DNA of 38,611 nucleotides from an uncultured Bacilli bacterium (GCA_947601845.1 CANQGH010000013.1:1-38611), one strand, 5' to 3'; numbered from the stretch's first letter, positions 17,358-28,173 are shown. The notes: generated by a model not told the origin, from the letters alone. Made by a program: numbers and translations.

Positions 17358-20300
17358 ATGGACTACAAATATAAGAAAAATCAAATATTTGGAAAAAGAT
17401 TGAAATTACCGAAAGAAGTCTTACAAAAGATTTATAATTCCAATCTTTCTTTTGATGATTTTATTAAATATGATTTAGCTGATAAAATTCCTATGTCATG
17501 TCTACAACTAGCTGATAGAAAAATAGTTGAAAAATTTGGCTTAGAAAAAGCAAAACACTTAGATTGGGAACTTTTAAATAAAAGTTATTACGATTTAGAT
17601 GAAAATATGAAGGAATTATTGATGACAATAAATCCTATAGAAGAAGATTTAAATATTGCTCTTTATGAAATTGTAAAAGACAAAATAAAACCTAGTGATT
17701 ATTCTCAAGAAATGAAGATATTATATCGCGATAGACTTTTTGATATGATAGAAGATGATAATTTGTTTTCTTTAAAAATAAATTTCAATAGAGGCGAATT
17801 GACATTACAGGAAATGATTAATAGTTGGAATATAATTAAAGATAAAGATTTGAGTTATTGCTTAATGCATGATCGTAAAAATATCTATCATATAACCGAT
17901 AGTAAGTTAAAAGATTTTATGAATAGAACTGGAAAACTATATAATTTAGTTGCTAAGTATGATGATATTTACTCGTTTATAAACAGTTATGAAACATTAG
18001 AAAATGATGATTTGAAACAACAATACTTGAACCAATTTGCTAATAGCATTTTAGATAAAACCATTGATAAATATCCTTATCAAAAAGGAATTAGTTTATC
18101 AAATGATGAATATAAAGAATTGTTGAATTATGTTCCTATAGAGGACTATTTAAGAAAGGTGTCTCCCTCTATTGAGGCAAGAATGGTGGCTAAAGAATTA
18201 GAAACCTTATCCACGAATTATATATTTGATAGTGATATACCTTTTGATATGTTAAAAAATCCTGATGTGTTAAAGTTTGTAGGACTTTATGGGGTAAAAA
18301 ATGTTATTGATTTTGATAATGAATGTGGCCACTTTTTTACTAGAAATAATTGTGAAATGTTAAAAGTAATGAATAGTAAGTATTTACAGTATGCTGGCAA
18401 TGAAAGGGATCCTAATAAAACATTATTATTAAAAGGTAGGGGTATTTTAGCATCTTATAGTAAAGAAGATTTTGATGAAGTAATGCGAAGAATTATCCGA
18501 TACGGTATAACGGATAATTCTACAAATATAGGTCAAAATTACCAATTAATTACTGGAGAATTTAGGGCCAACAATCCAGGTTTATTTATCGATAAAAATG
18601 CTTCTCAAGAATTACAAGAAGCTTTTTATCAAAGAAAAATTAATGCTAATTTTATTTTTTCACACCCTAACTATTGGGAATGGTTAAAAAATGTTGATTT
18701 GGAATTATTATATAGTGATATGCCAATTAAAACTAATGATGGTAGTATTATTAATTTAGTATCAGCCATAAAAAATACCTTTAAAGAAGATAGCTTTAAT
18801 GTTATGGTATTATATGGTAAATATCTTGAAGAAGCATATAAGATAAATTATTTGCAAGATTATAAATACGTACCTAATGCATCAAAAGATGATTTGTTAG
18901 ATGGAATAAATTTTGCCATTTTACAAGCCATTAATACAGGGAGAATGAAGTACGATGAAAATTTTCCAAGCCACTTTAAAATAAATAATCCGCAATTATT
19001 TTTGCCTGATGATGTTCCTAAAGAAATTCGCGATAAATTTTATAACAAAGAGTTAACAATAGATGATTTTAGGACCAACCCTAATTTGTTACATATGTTT
19101 GAAAAAACTAATATTCTCTATGGTTTTAAAGATGATATGTTATGGATTTCTTCTATCTTTAAGGATAGTAAAAATATAGCGGATAACAATTATATGGCAT
19201 TAAAAATTATTGATGCATATTTAAAAATTGATTCTATTGGTTTGCAAAACTTTTTTAAAAAGTACATCAAAGAAAATATCGATAAAATTGATTTAGATAA
19301 ACTAGAATGTGCATCAGAAATCTTAACTAGATTATCATTATCTAATTCAAGCGAAATGTCTTCTTTTAGTGTAATCTTAGCCAATCAAATATTATCATCA
19401 CCAAACCCAATAGAAACTTTAAATAAAATAGAGGGAATATTTATTAAAAATAATCTTCCAACAGTAGGAAAAATTTATTCATGTTTTGAACTATTACATC
19501 CTAATATGGCGGGATTTGATTTTTATGATTCTTCTATGGTCTCTCCTGTATTAAAACAAAAGTCTAACCTTGGAAGACAGACGGTGATATTTTCTGATTT
19601 AATTAAAGCATCTTTTGGTTCTAATAATAGGTCTGTTAATGCATATTTAAAGAATATTGAAGTAGGTAATAATTTGTATGAAAGTATAAAAGAGGGCAGA
19701 GTTAGGTATGATGATCTTACTAAAGAAGAGCAACAAGAATTAGTTACTTTTAGTAAACATTTACTTACTCTTTATAATAATACTGTTATGGGAAAAAAGG
19801 AACAAGGTGAATTTGAAATAACTAATGATGTAATTTTTAATATCACGGAATTAGCTAAAAGATTATCACCAAATGGTACAGTAGATTATAATTTGGCGGA
19901 TAGAGTGGTTTCAATGTTTTGTCATTTTGCTGATATTGATACTCTAGATGAAGCTAAAAGTTATATTAATTTAAAAGTAAATGCTGCTAATATGCGAAAT
20001 AGAAAAGCTGCTCAAAGTGATATGGTGCTTGAACCAGGTGATTTTATTAAGGGAATAGGCACTATTGATTGGCTAGGTAACATTTTGCAAAATGGAAGTT
20101 TAGCTAAGGAGTATTTAGGTGCTAGTGCTACTAGTGATACAACTCCCTTAGATACTGATTTATCAAGGATTAGTGATAAAGGTGGAAACTTTCAACAAAT
20201 AGTAGATGATTTGCAAGCTTCTTGGTATGGACCTATTTTCTTGGTTTTAAAAGGCGATGATAGATTTACCATTACTAGAACAAAAGATAATTCTGCAGAA

Positions 20301-21467
20301 ACAAAAGGTGATTCATCCAAATTAGAGGCCTTCTATACTGGACTTGATGAAGAAGGACATTATGGCATAAGGACAGGTTTTGCATCAAGTGAAATCAATT
20401 ATATTGTTATGAAAAATTATGATCCTAGAGTTGGTCTAGAATTAGCTATGAATGGTTTTTATATTCCTATTGCCAATGCTGAAGGTAAAATAGTATTTAC
20501 TCCTCTTGATTATGACAAGTTAAGAGCCAAAATGTCAGGAATGTCATATTATGGAGAAGATAATTATATATTTTCCGATAATTTGGTTACAGAAGATACT
20601 GATTTTATAGTGACACAACTGCAAAATAATAATAGTGAGGTCGAATCTAAAAAGGAAAAGCTTAATTCTATTATAAAAAAATCACTAGATGAATTAGGAC
20701 TACATTTAAAAACATCTATCGATGGTGATTTATCGGAAGGATATGTGGAGTTAATTGATATTGGCTCAACCGGAAGAGGTACAAATAAGCCTGGTGATGG
20801 TGATTTTGACTTTATGATGCGACTAGATAACAGTATTATTTCTAATCCATCTAAATTGGAAGCATTGAAGAGTACTTTATTAAAAAATATGGGTAAAGAA
20901 TCTTCAAAAGAAATAACAGGAGCGGGTGATTTTAGACTTAAAGATATTAAACTAGATGATACAACTAATATTGATTTAGATATCACTTTTACTAAGAAAA
21001 CCGATAAAATTTCTTATTCGACAGATATGGCATTACAAGACAGATTATCTACCATTAAGAAAAATAATCCTGAAAAATATAATTATGTTGTAGCTAATAT
21101 AATATTAGCAAAGCAAGTATTAAAACAAAATGAAGTATATAAGCCTAGTCGAAGCGAGAATAAAGAAGGAGGATTAGGTGGAGTAGGTATTGAAAATTGG
21201 ATTTTACAAAATGGAGGATCATTTATAGATGCCGCTAAAAGCTTTGTGGAAGCATCTCGTGGTAAAACCTTTGAAGAATTTAAAGAAAGTTATCCTATTT
21301 GGAATTTCGGTGAAAATCATTTAGCTGAACGAAAAGGTGAATACGCTCATAACAATTTTGTAAGTGATAACATGGATGCTTCTGGATATGATAAAATGCG
21401 TAATGCACTAATGAGTTATTTAAATACTTTGGATTATACTCAAAATAATAGTAATCATAAAAAATAA
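17358..21467 (+). CDS. Giant uncharacterized protein with C-terminal nucleotidyltransferase-like domain
   Basis: This 1369-residue cytoplasmic protein has no signal peptide and no membrane helix. The N-terminal 600 residues contain at least three spaced copies of a short module, 'P(K/E)E..(D/K)KIYN..LS.DDF', near residues 18-35, 413-432 and 553-570. A middle region (about 870-1090) has the block GTIDWLGNILQNGSLAKEYLG. Near 1136-1151, GSTGRGT plus DFD (D1149, D1151), with a further acidic strand NIDLDITF (D1206, D1208), gives the G-S...DxD...D pattern of pol-beta/OAS/CD-NTase-like nucleotidyltransferases. The function is unknown; a role in RNA or second-messenger nucleotidyl transfer is inference. 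Confidence 0.7.
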   Translation: MDYKYKKNQIFGKRLKLPKEVLQKIYNSNLSFDDFIKYDLADKIPMSCLQLADRKIVEKFGLEKAKHLDWELLNKSYYDLDENMKELLMTINPIEEDLNIALYEIVKDKIKPSDYSQEMKILYRDRLFDMIEDDNLFSLKINFNRGELTLQEMINSWNIIKDKDLSYCLMHDRKNIYHITDSKLKDFMNRTGKLYNLVAKYDDIYSFINSYETLENDDLKQQYLNQFANSILDKTIDKYPYQKGISLSNDEYKELLNYVPIEDYLRKVSPSIEARMVAKELETLSTNYIFDSDIPFDMLKNPDVLKFVGLYGVKNVIDFDNECGHFFTRNNCEMLKVMNSKYLQYAGNERDPNKTLLLKGRGILASYSKEDFDEVMRRIIRYGITDNSTNIGQNYQLITGEFRANNPGLFIDKNASQELQEAFYQRKINANFIFSHPNYWEWLKNVDLELLYSDMPIKTNDGSIINLVSAIKNTFKEDSFNVMVLYGKYLEEAYKINYLQDYKYVPNASKDDLLDGINFAILQAINTGRMKYDENFPSHFKINNPQLFLPDDVPKEIRDKFYNKELTIDDFRTNPNLLHMFEKTNILYGFKDDMLWISSIFKDSKNIADNNYMALKIIDAYLKIDSIGLQNFFKKYIKENIDKIDLDKLECASEILTRLSLSNSSEMSSFSVILANQILSSPNPIETLNKIEGIFIKNNLPTVGKIYSCFELLHPNMAGFDFYDSSMVSPVLKQKSNLGRQTVIFSDLIKASFGSNNRSVNAYLKNIEVGNNLYESIKEGRVRYDDLTKEEQQELVTFSKHLLTLYNNTVMGKKEQGEFEITNDVIFNITELAKRLSPNGTVDYNLADRVVSMFCHFADIDTLDEAKSYINLKVNAANMRNRKAAQSDMVLEPGDFIKGIGTIDWLGNILQNGSLAKEYLGASATSDTTPLDTDLSRISDKGGNFQQIVDDLQASWYGPIFLVLKGDDRFTITRTKDNSAETKGDSSKLEAFYTGLDEEGHYGIRTGFASSEINYIVMKNYDPRVGLELAMNGFYIPIANAEGKIVFTPLDYDKLRAKMSGMSYYGEDNYIFSDNLVTEDTDFIVTQLQNNNSEVESKKEKLNSIIKKSLDELGLHLKTSIDGDLSEGYVELIDIGSTGRGTNKPGDGDFDFMMRLDNSIISNPSKLEALKSTLLKNMGKESSKEITGAGDFRLKDIKLDDTTNIDLDITFTKKTDKISYSTDMALQDRLSTIKKNNPEKYNYVVANIILAKQVLKQNEVYKPSRSENKEGGLGGVGIENWILQNGGSFIDAAKSFVEASRGKTFEEFKESYPIWNFGENHLAERKGEYAHNNFVSDNMDASGYDKMRNALMSYLNTLDYTQNNSNHKK

Positions 21468-21500
21468 AAATTTGCTATTAAAAAATAGTAAATTTTTTTT
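21468..21500 (+). terminator. Rho-independent terminator
   Basis: AAATTTGCTATT pairs with AATAGTAAATTT (one mismatch) across an A-rich loop and runs into eight T. It ends the 1369-codon gene. Confidence 0.8.
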
Positions 21501-21580
21501 AGAAAGGTTCTACAAATTTTTTAGAAAAAGTCTTATTGTTCCATTTTATAAATATCATTTCAATGGTATAATAATTATAG

Positions 21581-23575
<1,995 letters not shown>

Positions 23576-23605
23576 AATATTGGATATCCTAATAATGGTG
23601 ATTTT

Positions 23606-23698
23606 ATGAATAATGTTAAAAAAGTAATACGTAAATCATATTGTTTAGGAAAACGCTATTATAAGAATGTATTAATTCACGATAAACAAAATAATTAG
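23606..23698 (+). CDS. Small basic protein (30 aa)
   Basis: The frame MNNVKKVIRKSYCLGKRYYK continues for ten more residues. It is strongly basic with one Cys. GGTGAT lies 6-11 nt before the ATG, the usual local pattern. It lies just after ligA and no family is recognized. It could be a chance frame, but the ribosome-binding site and spacing favour a real small gene. Confidence 0.4.
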   Translation: MNNVKKVIRKSYCLGKRYYKNVLIHDKQNN

Positions 23699-23767
23699 TT
23701 TTTAGGCCTTTTTAATATACCTATTATCTAGATGTGAATATCATAAGACTAGATAGGAGGAAAATAA

Positions 23768-24121
23768 ATGTTCGGTGGATGTTGTCGTGATAGACAAAAT
23801 GATTTTAATCAAAACTTTGTAGGTGAAAATGATATCAATATGGATATCGATGTAAATATGGGAGGAAATATGCCTGGTGTAATGCCAATTGCTCAAGCTC
23901 CAATGATGGCTTCTACTATGCAATCACCAATTGTAGAACCAATGCAAGAGCGAGTTGTTCATAGAACAATAATGCATGAAGTACCACATGTTTGCCCTCA
24001 AAGAACAAAAATAATTAATCATCATGTATATAAACACACTTATAGACCAAGTTATAGTTGCTGTGAAGAAAATACAGTATCTAATATCCAATGCGGTTCT
24101 TGTTGTCAATTTAGACAATAA
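23768..24121 (+). CDS. CotD-like spore coat protein
   Basis: This 117-residue protein begins with Cys- and Asp/Asn-rich sequence MFGGCCRDRQNDF, has a Met/Pro-rich middle (GVMPIAQAPMMASTMQSPI), and a His/Tyr/Cys-rich C-terminus. HEVPHVCPQRTKIINHHVY and HTYRPSYSCCEENTVSN match the CotD pattern 'H..PS.T..VNH..Y.H.Y'. CotD is an inner-coat structural protein of Bacillus spores. AGGAGG at 23755-23760 precedes the ATG. No other sporulation gene is certain in the window, so whether the product serves spores is open. A Cys-rich surface or metal-binding role is possible. Confidence 0.65.
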   Translation: MFGGCCRDRQNDFNQNFVGENDINMDIDVNMGGNMPGVMPIAQAPMMASTMQSPIVEPMQERVVHRTIMHEVPHVCPQRTKIINHHVYKHTYRPSYSCCEENTVSNIQCGSCCQFRQ

Positions 24122-24125
24122 TAAC

Positions 24126-24150
24126 AAGGAGTCTTATGACTCTTTTTTTT
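24126..24150 (+). terminator. Rho-independent terminator
   Basis: GAGTC (24129-24133), loop TTAT and GACTC (24138-24142) are followed by eight T. It ends the CotD-like gene. Confidence 0.85.
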
Positions 24151-24172
24151 TCAATCTGAAATATGCTATTAT

Positions 24173-24463
24173 ATGGTATATATTAAAGGAATAAGAGGAT
24201 TGAATTTAGAAAAAGATATGTTAAGTAGATTTAGTATATATAATCTAGACTATATAAATGGTGCCATTATTGGTGAAGCCTATCTTACCGATTGCATTTT
24301 AGTTGATCAAGAATTTAATGAAGAATTAAAGAAGATTAATCCTATAGTGTATGCTAAAAGTAATCATACCGCAACTTATGCATGGAAATTAGAAAAAATA
24401 AAAAAATATAAACATCCTATTTATATGAAAGGTAAATTAGGATTGTGGAATTATGAAGAGTGA
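24173..24463 (+). pseudogene. ASCH-domain (PUA-like) gene lacking its 5' end
   Basis: The frame encodes 96 residues: FSIYNLDYINGAIIGEAYLT, DCILVDQEFNEEL, TATYAWKLEKIKKYKHPI and KGKLGLWNYEE are the middle and C-terminal parts of a standalone ASCH domain, an RNA- or nucleotide-binding PUA-like fold. Family members normally begin with about 40 residues including a 'IKQPWA..I..G.K..E.R' segment that is absent here. Nothing like it is found upstream, where the CotD terminator stands, and no ribosome-binding site precedes the ATG at 24173. It is probably a truncated gene. The stop lies inside the 25-bp repeat. Confidence 0.6.
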
Positions 24464-24482
24464 TACAATGGTACACACAATG
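24458..24482 (+). repeat. 25-bp direct repeat, copy 1
   Basis: Identical to 25760-25784. The repeat contains AGTGATACAATGG and the first five codons (MVHTM) of the intact ASCH gene at 25770. Here it follows the truncated ASCH gene and leads into a remnant. Confidence 0.85.
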
Positions 24483-24656
24483 AGCTTTCAAGAATGGTTA
24501 TTTTCGTGGTGATATCACTAAATTAATGGATAGAATCAAATAAGAAATCGTTATTTTAGTTATTTAAACAACAGTTTACGTAAACATTTAGATAAAACTA
24601 GTAAATGGCTTTACAGTAACATTAATATTATGTTATCTTTTAATAAAGGGAGCTGA
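24471..24656 (+). pseudogene. Gene remnant: start of an ASCH gene fused to an unknown 3' fragment
   Basis: From 24470 the frame reads MVHTMSFQEW and soon stops. The next frame reads KNGYFRGDITKLMDRIK (from about 24490) and, after a one-base shift near 24540, RNRYFSYLNNSLRKHLDKTS and KWLYSNINIML to a stop at 24655. The pieces read like one decayed protein behind a copied ASCH start. I do not recognize the source. The remnant fills the 199-bp gap before the next gene. Confidence 0.4.
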
Positions 24657-24662
24657 TATATA

Positions 24663-25634
24663 ATGTATGACGTTGAAGAATTTCGCCAAAATAGTGTTGA
24701 TATAGTTTCAAAGTTTGTAAATAATCCGCTTTTTCAAGAAAATCCTGCCTTTGCTAGAGCGGTAAAACACTTTTTTTTCGATATTGATAGTGTTTGCCAT
24801 CGATCTTCTATAACCCATGTACAGGAAGATGAACATAGTATACGGGCTACACGTGCTATGCAAAATAATTCGGTAGGGTTTTTTATCGAAAAATTAGATG
24901 ATAAAACTAGAACAGCTGTGGGATTACCATCTTCGGATTATGTCGATGCTTTTATATGCCGATGTGGAACTGAAGGACCATATGGTTATGTTGAAAGTGA
25001 AGGTAGAAATATTAATTACAAGAATACTTCTGAGATGATAGTAGGAGTTAAAGTCGATGGTAGTCTTACCGTTTTAGAAAACAGTGCTATGGCACTTGAT
25101 ATCAATATTCAAGGAAATACACCAGGTGCTATTAGTGCTAAGCGAAAAGAATATGATAGTAATGGCGTTATGTATTCTGAATATGACAGAGTTTATACTG
25201 AATATCAATTTAGTGCGCAATATGAATGGTTAAATTCACTTTCTTCGGACCTAGTATATCTATCTTATCATCCAGAAATACCTGAGTATACTCAAGAGTC
25301 TACAATACAAAGAAATACTTTTGATACAGCTATTGTTGATAGGAAAGATTTTAAAAATGACATTACATATCATTCTGTGTTGCCTTTACATACTGAATAT
25401 ACTTCCTATTTAGCAGACATGGTATTTGCTACGTCCGAAATGTACCCAACTAGGAGTATTATTCCTCCACGTTCTTATGAAGAGGCGGCATCAATAATTG
25501 CTCAAGAAAAAAATCCAAAAGTAGCAGAAGGCTTAAAAAAATACATTAAGCCAGGCTATAGTTATGATTCTACGGATCCTAATAGTGGTTTTGTTTATTC
25601 AAACCCAACACTAAATACTGCTAATAGGTTATAG
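24663..25634 (+). CDS. Uncharacterized protein, 323 aa
   Basis: The family is not recognized. The soluble acidic protein has no signal peptide or membrane helix. It starts MYDVEEFRQNSVDIVSKFV, has two Cys close together in FICRCGTEGPYGYVE (about 98-112), a beta-rich middle (MIVGVKVDGSLTVLEN) and a Tyr/Pro-rich C-terminal tail (KYIKPGYSYDSTDPNSGF). GGGAGCTGA precedes the ATG. It lies between the two copies of a 25-bp direct repeat that touch ASCH genes, so it may have arrived with a local rearrangement. A strong terminator follows. Confidence 0.65.
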   Translation: MYDVEEFRQNSVDIVSKFVNNPLFQENPAFARAVKHFFFDIDSVCHRSSITHVQEDEHSIRATRAMQNNSVGFFIEKLDDKTRTAVGLPSSDYVDAFICRCGTEGPYGYVESEGRNINYKNTSEMIVGVKVDGSLTVLENSAMALDINIQGNTPGAISAKRKEYDSNGVMYSEYDRVYTEYQFSAQYEWLNSLSSDLVYLSYHPEIPEYTQESTIQRNTFDTAIVDRKDFKNDITYHSVLPLHTEYTSYLADMVFATSEMYPTRSIIPPRSYEEAASIIAQEKNPKVAEGLKKYIKPGYSYDSTDPNSGFVYSNPTLNTANRL

Positions 25635-25667
25635 GGTATACTAACTTTTATTTTAATATATTAGAAC

Positions 25668-25706
25668 AAAACTATTAACAAAAGCAATTTGGTTAATAGT
25701 TTTTGA
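25668..25706 (+). terminator. Rho-independent terminator
   Basis: The 12-bp perfect stem AAAACTATTAAC/GTTAATAGTTTT (25668-25679 and 25692-25703) runs into T residues. Confidence 0.85.
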
Positions 25707-25759
25707 TTTCTGAATAATTAGTTTAAACAGAAAAGGGTAAAATAAATAAAGACATTAAG

Positions 25760-25784
25760 GAGTGATACAATGGTACACACAATG
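25760..25784 (+). repeat. 25-bp direct repeat, copy 2
   Basis: Identical to 24458-24482, 1302 bp upstream. Here it forms the ribosome-binding site and start of the intact ASCH gene, so this is probably the source copy. Confidence 0.85.
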
Positions 25785-26111
25785 CGTTTGCAAGACAAAC
25801 CTTTTAAGGCAATTAAAAATGGAGATAAAACAATTGAAATGCGTCTTAATGATGAAAAAAGACAAAAAATAAAGATAAATGATTTGATAGAATTTGAAAA
25901 TATGGTTACCTTAGAACATATTACTGTTAAAGTATTAAATCTTCATTACTTTGATAATTTTAAAGACCTATATAATCATTTTGACAAAGTTAATTTAGGC
26001 TATAAAGAAAATGAAATAGCTAATTATAAAGATATGGAACAGTATTATAGCCAAGATGAGCAATCTTTGTATGGGGTAGTGGGAATAGAAGTAGAACTTT
26101 TAACTAAATAG
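25770..26111 (+). CDS. ASCH-domain protein
   Basis: This complete 113-residue ASCH-domain protein begins MVHTMRLQDKPFKAIKNGDK, followed by IEMRLNDEKRQKIKINDLIEF, the 'G.K.iE.R..d.kr..i..Gd.i.f' core. The C-terminal part HFDKVNLGYKENEIANYKDM and YGVVGIEVEL is typical of this Firmicute subgroup. ASCH domains belong to the PUA superfamily and bind RNA or modified nucleotides; the partner here is unknown. AAGGAG lies 7-12 nt before the ATG. Confidence 0.85.
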   Translation: MVHTMRLQDKPFKAIKNGDKTIEMRLNDEKRQKIKINDLIEFENMVTLEHITVKVLNLHYFDNFKDLYNHFDKVNLGYKENEIANYKDMEQYYSQDEQSLYGVVGIEVELLTK

Positions 26112-26112
26112 G

Positions 26113-26140
26113 CCAAAAAAAACACTGTATTCACAGTGTT
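26113..26140 (-). terminator. Terminator of the DUF378 gene
   Basis: The perfect 8-bp stem AACACTGT/ACAGTGTT with a 4-nt loop is flanked by AAAAAA on the left, which reads as a U-tract on the minus strand. Confidence 0.8.
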
Positions 26141-26148
26141 AAAGAGGA

Positions 26149-26352
26149 TTACTTATCTTCAAGGTCAGTAAATAGTAGCCCAATATTAATGACACCAGCT
26201 AAACCTATAACAGTGTAGATGACTCTTGATATTACTTCGTCTGCTCCACCAAAAAGTGATGCAACAAGGTCGAATTCAAATAGACCTACAAGTCCCCAGT
26301 TTAAAGCACCAATAATAGTAAGTACTAATGCTATTTTCTGTAGTGTTTGCAT
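26149..26352 (-). CDS. DUF378 family small membrane protein
   Basis: This 67-residue protein has two hydrophobic helices. MQTLQKIALVLTIIGALNWG, LVGLFEFDLVASLFGG and a second helix VIYTVIGLAGVINIGLLF are the family's full pattern (Bacillus YuzA-like). Its function is unknown. A longer frame opens at 26415, but AAGGAGG lies 8 nt before the ATG at 26352 and the family begins here, so the upstream 21 codons are rejected. Confidence 0.9.
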   Translation of the reverse strand: MQTLQKIALVLTIIGALNWGLVGLFEFDLVASLFGGADEVISRVIYTVIGLAGVINIGLLFTDLEDK

Positions 26353-26471
26353 ATTTTTTTTCCTCCTTTTTAATAACTCACTATTATGATAAACAAATTT
26401 TTTAAAATTATTCACGAATAATAGATAATAGAAACCATATAATTAATTGAAAGCAAAATATGAGGTGAAGA

Positions 26472-26752
26472 ATGAAAAAAATAATTATATTGGGTACAAT
26501 AATCTTGACGTTATTTTTAACAGGATGTGGAAAAAAAGGAATGGATGATATTGTCGGTGATCTGGAGAAACAAATTAATAATTTAACAACATACCAAATT
26601 GAAGGTGATTTGCAAATAACTAACAACGATGATACTTATAATTATGATATTTTAGTATCCTACGAAAAACCTAATAAATATCGTGTTAGTTTGACAAATA
26701 TTTCCAATGAACACGAGCAAATAATTTTAAAAAATGATGATGGTGTTTATGT
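26472..26752 (+). pseudogene. LolA/GerS-like lipoprotein gene, 5' part (split by the 10.4-kb element)
   Basis: The N-terminal part starts MKKIIILGTIILTLFLTGCG, a lipoprotein signal with lipobox LTGC, then MDDIVGDLEKQINNLTTYQI and EGDLQITNNDDTYNYDILVSY, the first strands of the LolA/YdcC/GerS fold. The frame enters the element after codon GVY and stops at 26780. It resumes at 37165: 281 + 742 nt = 1023 nt, 340 codons plus stop. Relatives act in the envelope; GerS in Clostridioides supports cortex modification in spores. GAGGTGA precedes the ATG. Confidence 0.88.
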
Positions 26753-26768
26753 TATAACTCACCAAAGT
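26751..26768 (+). repeat. Left attachment site (attL) of the 10.4-kb element
   Basis: The GT core (26751-26752) is followed by the 16-bp arm TATAACTCACCAAAGT (26753-26768), the perfect inverse of 37147-37162 at the other end. Confidence 0.88.
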
Positions 26769-26835
26769 ACGCAACTTTAAAAAATTAAATAAGTTTGAGG
26801 TTATATCAATAATTAGTATCTTACATAAACAATGA

Positions 26836-26862
26836 GAATATGCAAAAAACATATTCTTTTTA
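26836..26862 (+). other. Hairpin before the relaxase gene
   Basis: GAATATG (26836-26842), a loop caaaaaa and CATATTC (26850-26856) are followed by TTTTT. It lies 27 nt before the mob start. It could terminate incoming chromosomal transcription or form part of an oriT, since MobV origins normally lie just upstream of mob and contain a small hairpin. Confidence 0.5.
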
Positions 26863-26888
26863 TTTTTAAGAAAGAGAGGAATGATATA

Positions 26889-28169
26889 ATGAATTATGGA
26901 ATATTTAGAAGCGGGCCGATAATGACTATCAATGATTTAGCACAAATCGGATCACATAATAAAAGAGAAAAGAAAGCATATAAAAGTAATAAAGATATTA
27001 AGTTAGAATTAACGAAGAATAATATAGAATTAGTACCCTTAACAGAAAAGTATGTTAAGGGTTTTAAATTGAAAGTAAAAGATTATGAAAAAGAACACAA
27101 TGAAAGAATGAAAACGGAACGACCTGAAAGAAAAAAGACCTTTAATGAAATGTTAAATAAATCAAAAAGTGTTGTAGCAGATGAATTATTATTTACGGCA
27201 TCTCATAAGTTTTTTGATAATATGAGTAAAGAAGATATAATGAGATGGGCTAATACTTGTATGGATTTTGTTTATAATGATTTAGGTTATAAGAAAGAAC
27301 AAGTTTTACACGCAACTATTCACATGGACGAATTAACACCTCATATTCATTGTGTTGTTATACCACTTGTTAAAAAACTAGATAAAAGAACTAATACGGA
27401 AAGATATACTATTTCTAAAAAACAATATATTAGAGATAATATTCATTTGTCAGAATTACAAGATATTTATAATGTAAGATTAAAAGAAGCAGGTTTTGAA
27501 TTAGAACGAGGTATTAAAGGTAGTGATGCAGAACACCAAAAAGTAAAAGAATTTAAAAAGACAACTAGATATTTAGAAAATAAAGTTATTACAATAAATA
27601 AAGGTTTAGATAATGCTGTAAATGATTTTGAAGAAAAAATGAAAACTACCAAAAATACTTTTATTGATAAAGAATATGTTAAAGTTAAAAAAGATACTTT
27701 TGATAGTATGAAAAATGTTATAAAAGAAAGTAAAAAAGTAATGGAATTTCAACCTAAAATGGAACAACTATTTAATGAAGTAGAAACTTTTACTAAAAGT
27801 CATCAAACACTAGAAAAAGAAAATAATAACTTACAACGAGAAGTTAAAGCACTAACTACAAGAAATCAAAACTTAACTAAAGAGAATAATAACCTTAAAG
27901 ACTATTTAAAATCCATAATAGACGCCATAAAACACTTTTTTAGGGAATTACTACAAATTGGTAATGATAAAACCAAAGATCGTACTACAAGCGAAATAAA
28001 AGACTATTATGACAATAAAGATTTTGATTCTAATGATGTTTATGATATTTCAAAAGGTACTACCAAAGAAGATGAATTATTTGATTATGCTGAAGTACCT
28101 AGTTATTTAAAATCTAGCAAGAAATCCTATAATGAAAAAGATAAAGATGATTTTGAAATGAGTTTATAA
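26889..28169 (+). CDS. mobV: MobV-family (Mob/Pre) relaxase
   Basis: MobV relaxases nick at oriT and pilot the strand into a recipient using another element's conjugation machinery. The 426-residue protein begins MNYGIFRSGPIMTINDLAQI with motif I S22-H23-N24-K25-R26, and has the metal-binding motif HMDELTPHIH (145-154). A long coiled coil follows (about 240-345), then an acidic tail. An upstream ATG-containing frame from 26832 is rejected because the family starts at MNYGI and GAGAGGA precedes this ATG. It is the first gene of the element, and a terminator follows. Confidence 0.93.
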   Translation: MNYGIFRSGPIMTINDLAQIGSHNKREKKAYKSNKDIKLELTKNNIELVPLTEKYVKGFKLKVKDYEKEHNERMKTERPERKKTFNEMLNKSKSVVADELLFTASHKFFDNMSKEDIMRWANTCMDFVYNDLGYKKEQVLHATIHMDELTPHIHCVVIPLVKKLDKRTNTERYTISKKQYIRDNIHLSELQDIYNVRLKEAGFELERGIKGSDAEHQKVKEFKKTTRYLENKVITINKGLDNAVNDFEEKMKTTKNTFIDKEYVKVKKDTFDSMKNVIKESKKVMEFQPKMEQLFNEVETFTKSHQTLEKENNNLQREVKALTTRNQNLTKENNNLKDYLKSIIDAIKHFFRELLQIGNDKTKDRTTSEIKDYYDNKDFDSNDVYDISKGTTKEDELFDYAEVPSYLKSSKKSYNEKDKDDFEMSL

Positions 28170-28173
28170 TTAA

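Noticed and set aside
23720-23767. Sporulation sigma (E/K) promoter before the CotD-like gene
   Set aside because: A CATA is present (cataagacta), but the spacing to the TA does not match CATANNNTA and no matching -35 is clear.
26832-26888. N-terminal extension of the relaxase from an upstream ATG
   Set aside because: It would read through a hairpin, lacks a ribosome-binding site, and the family starts at MNYGI.
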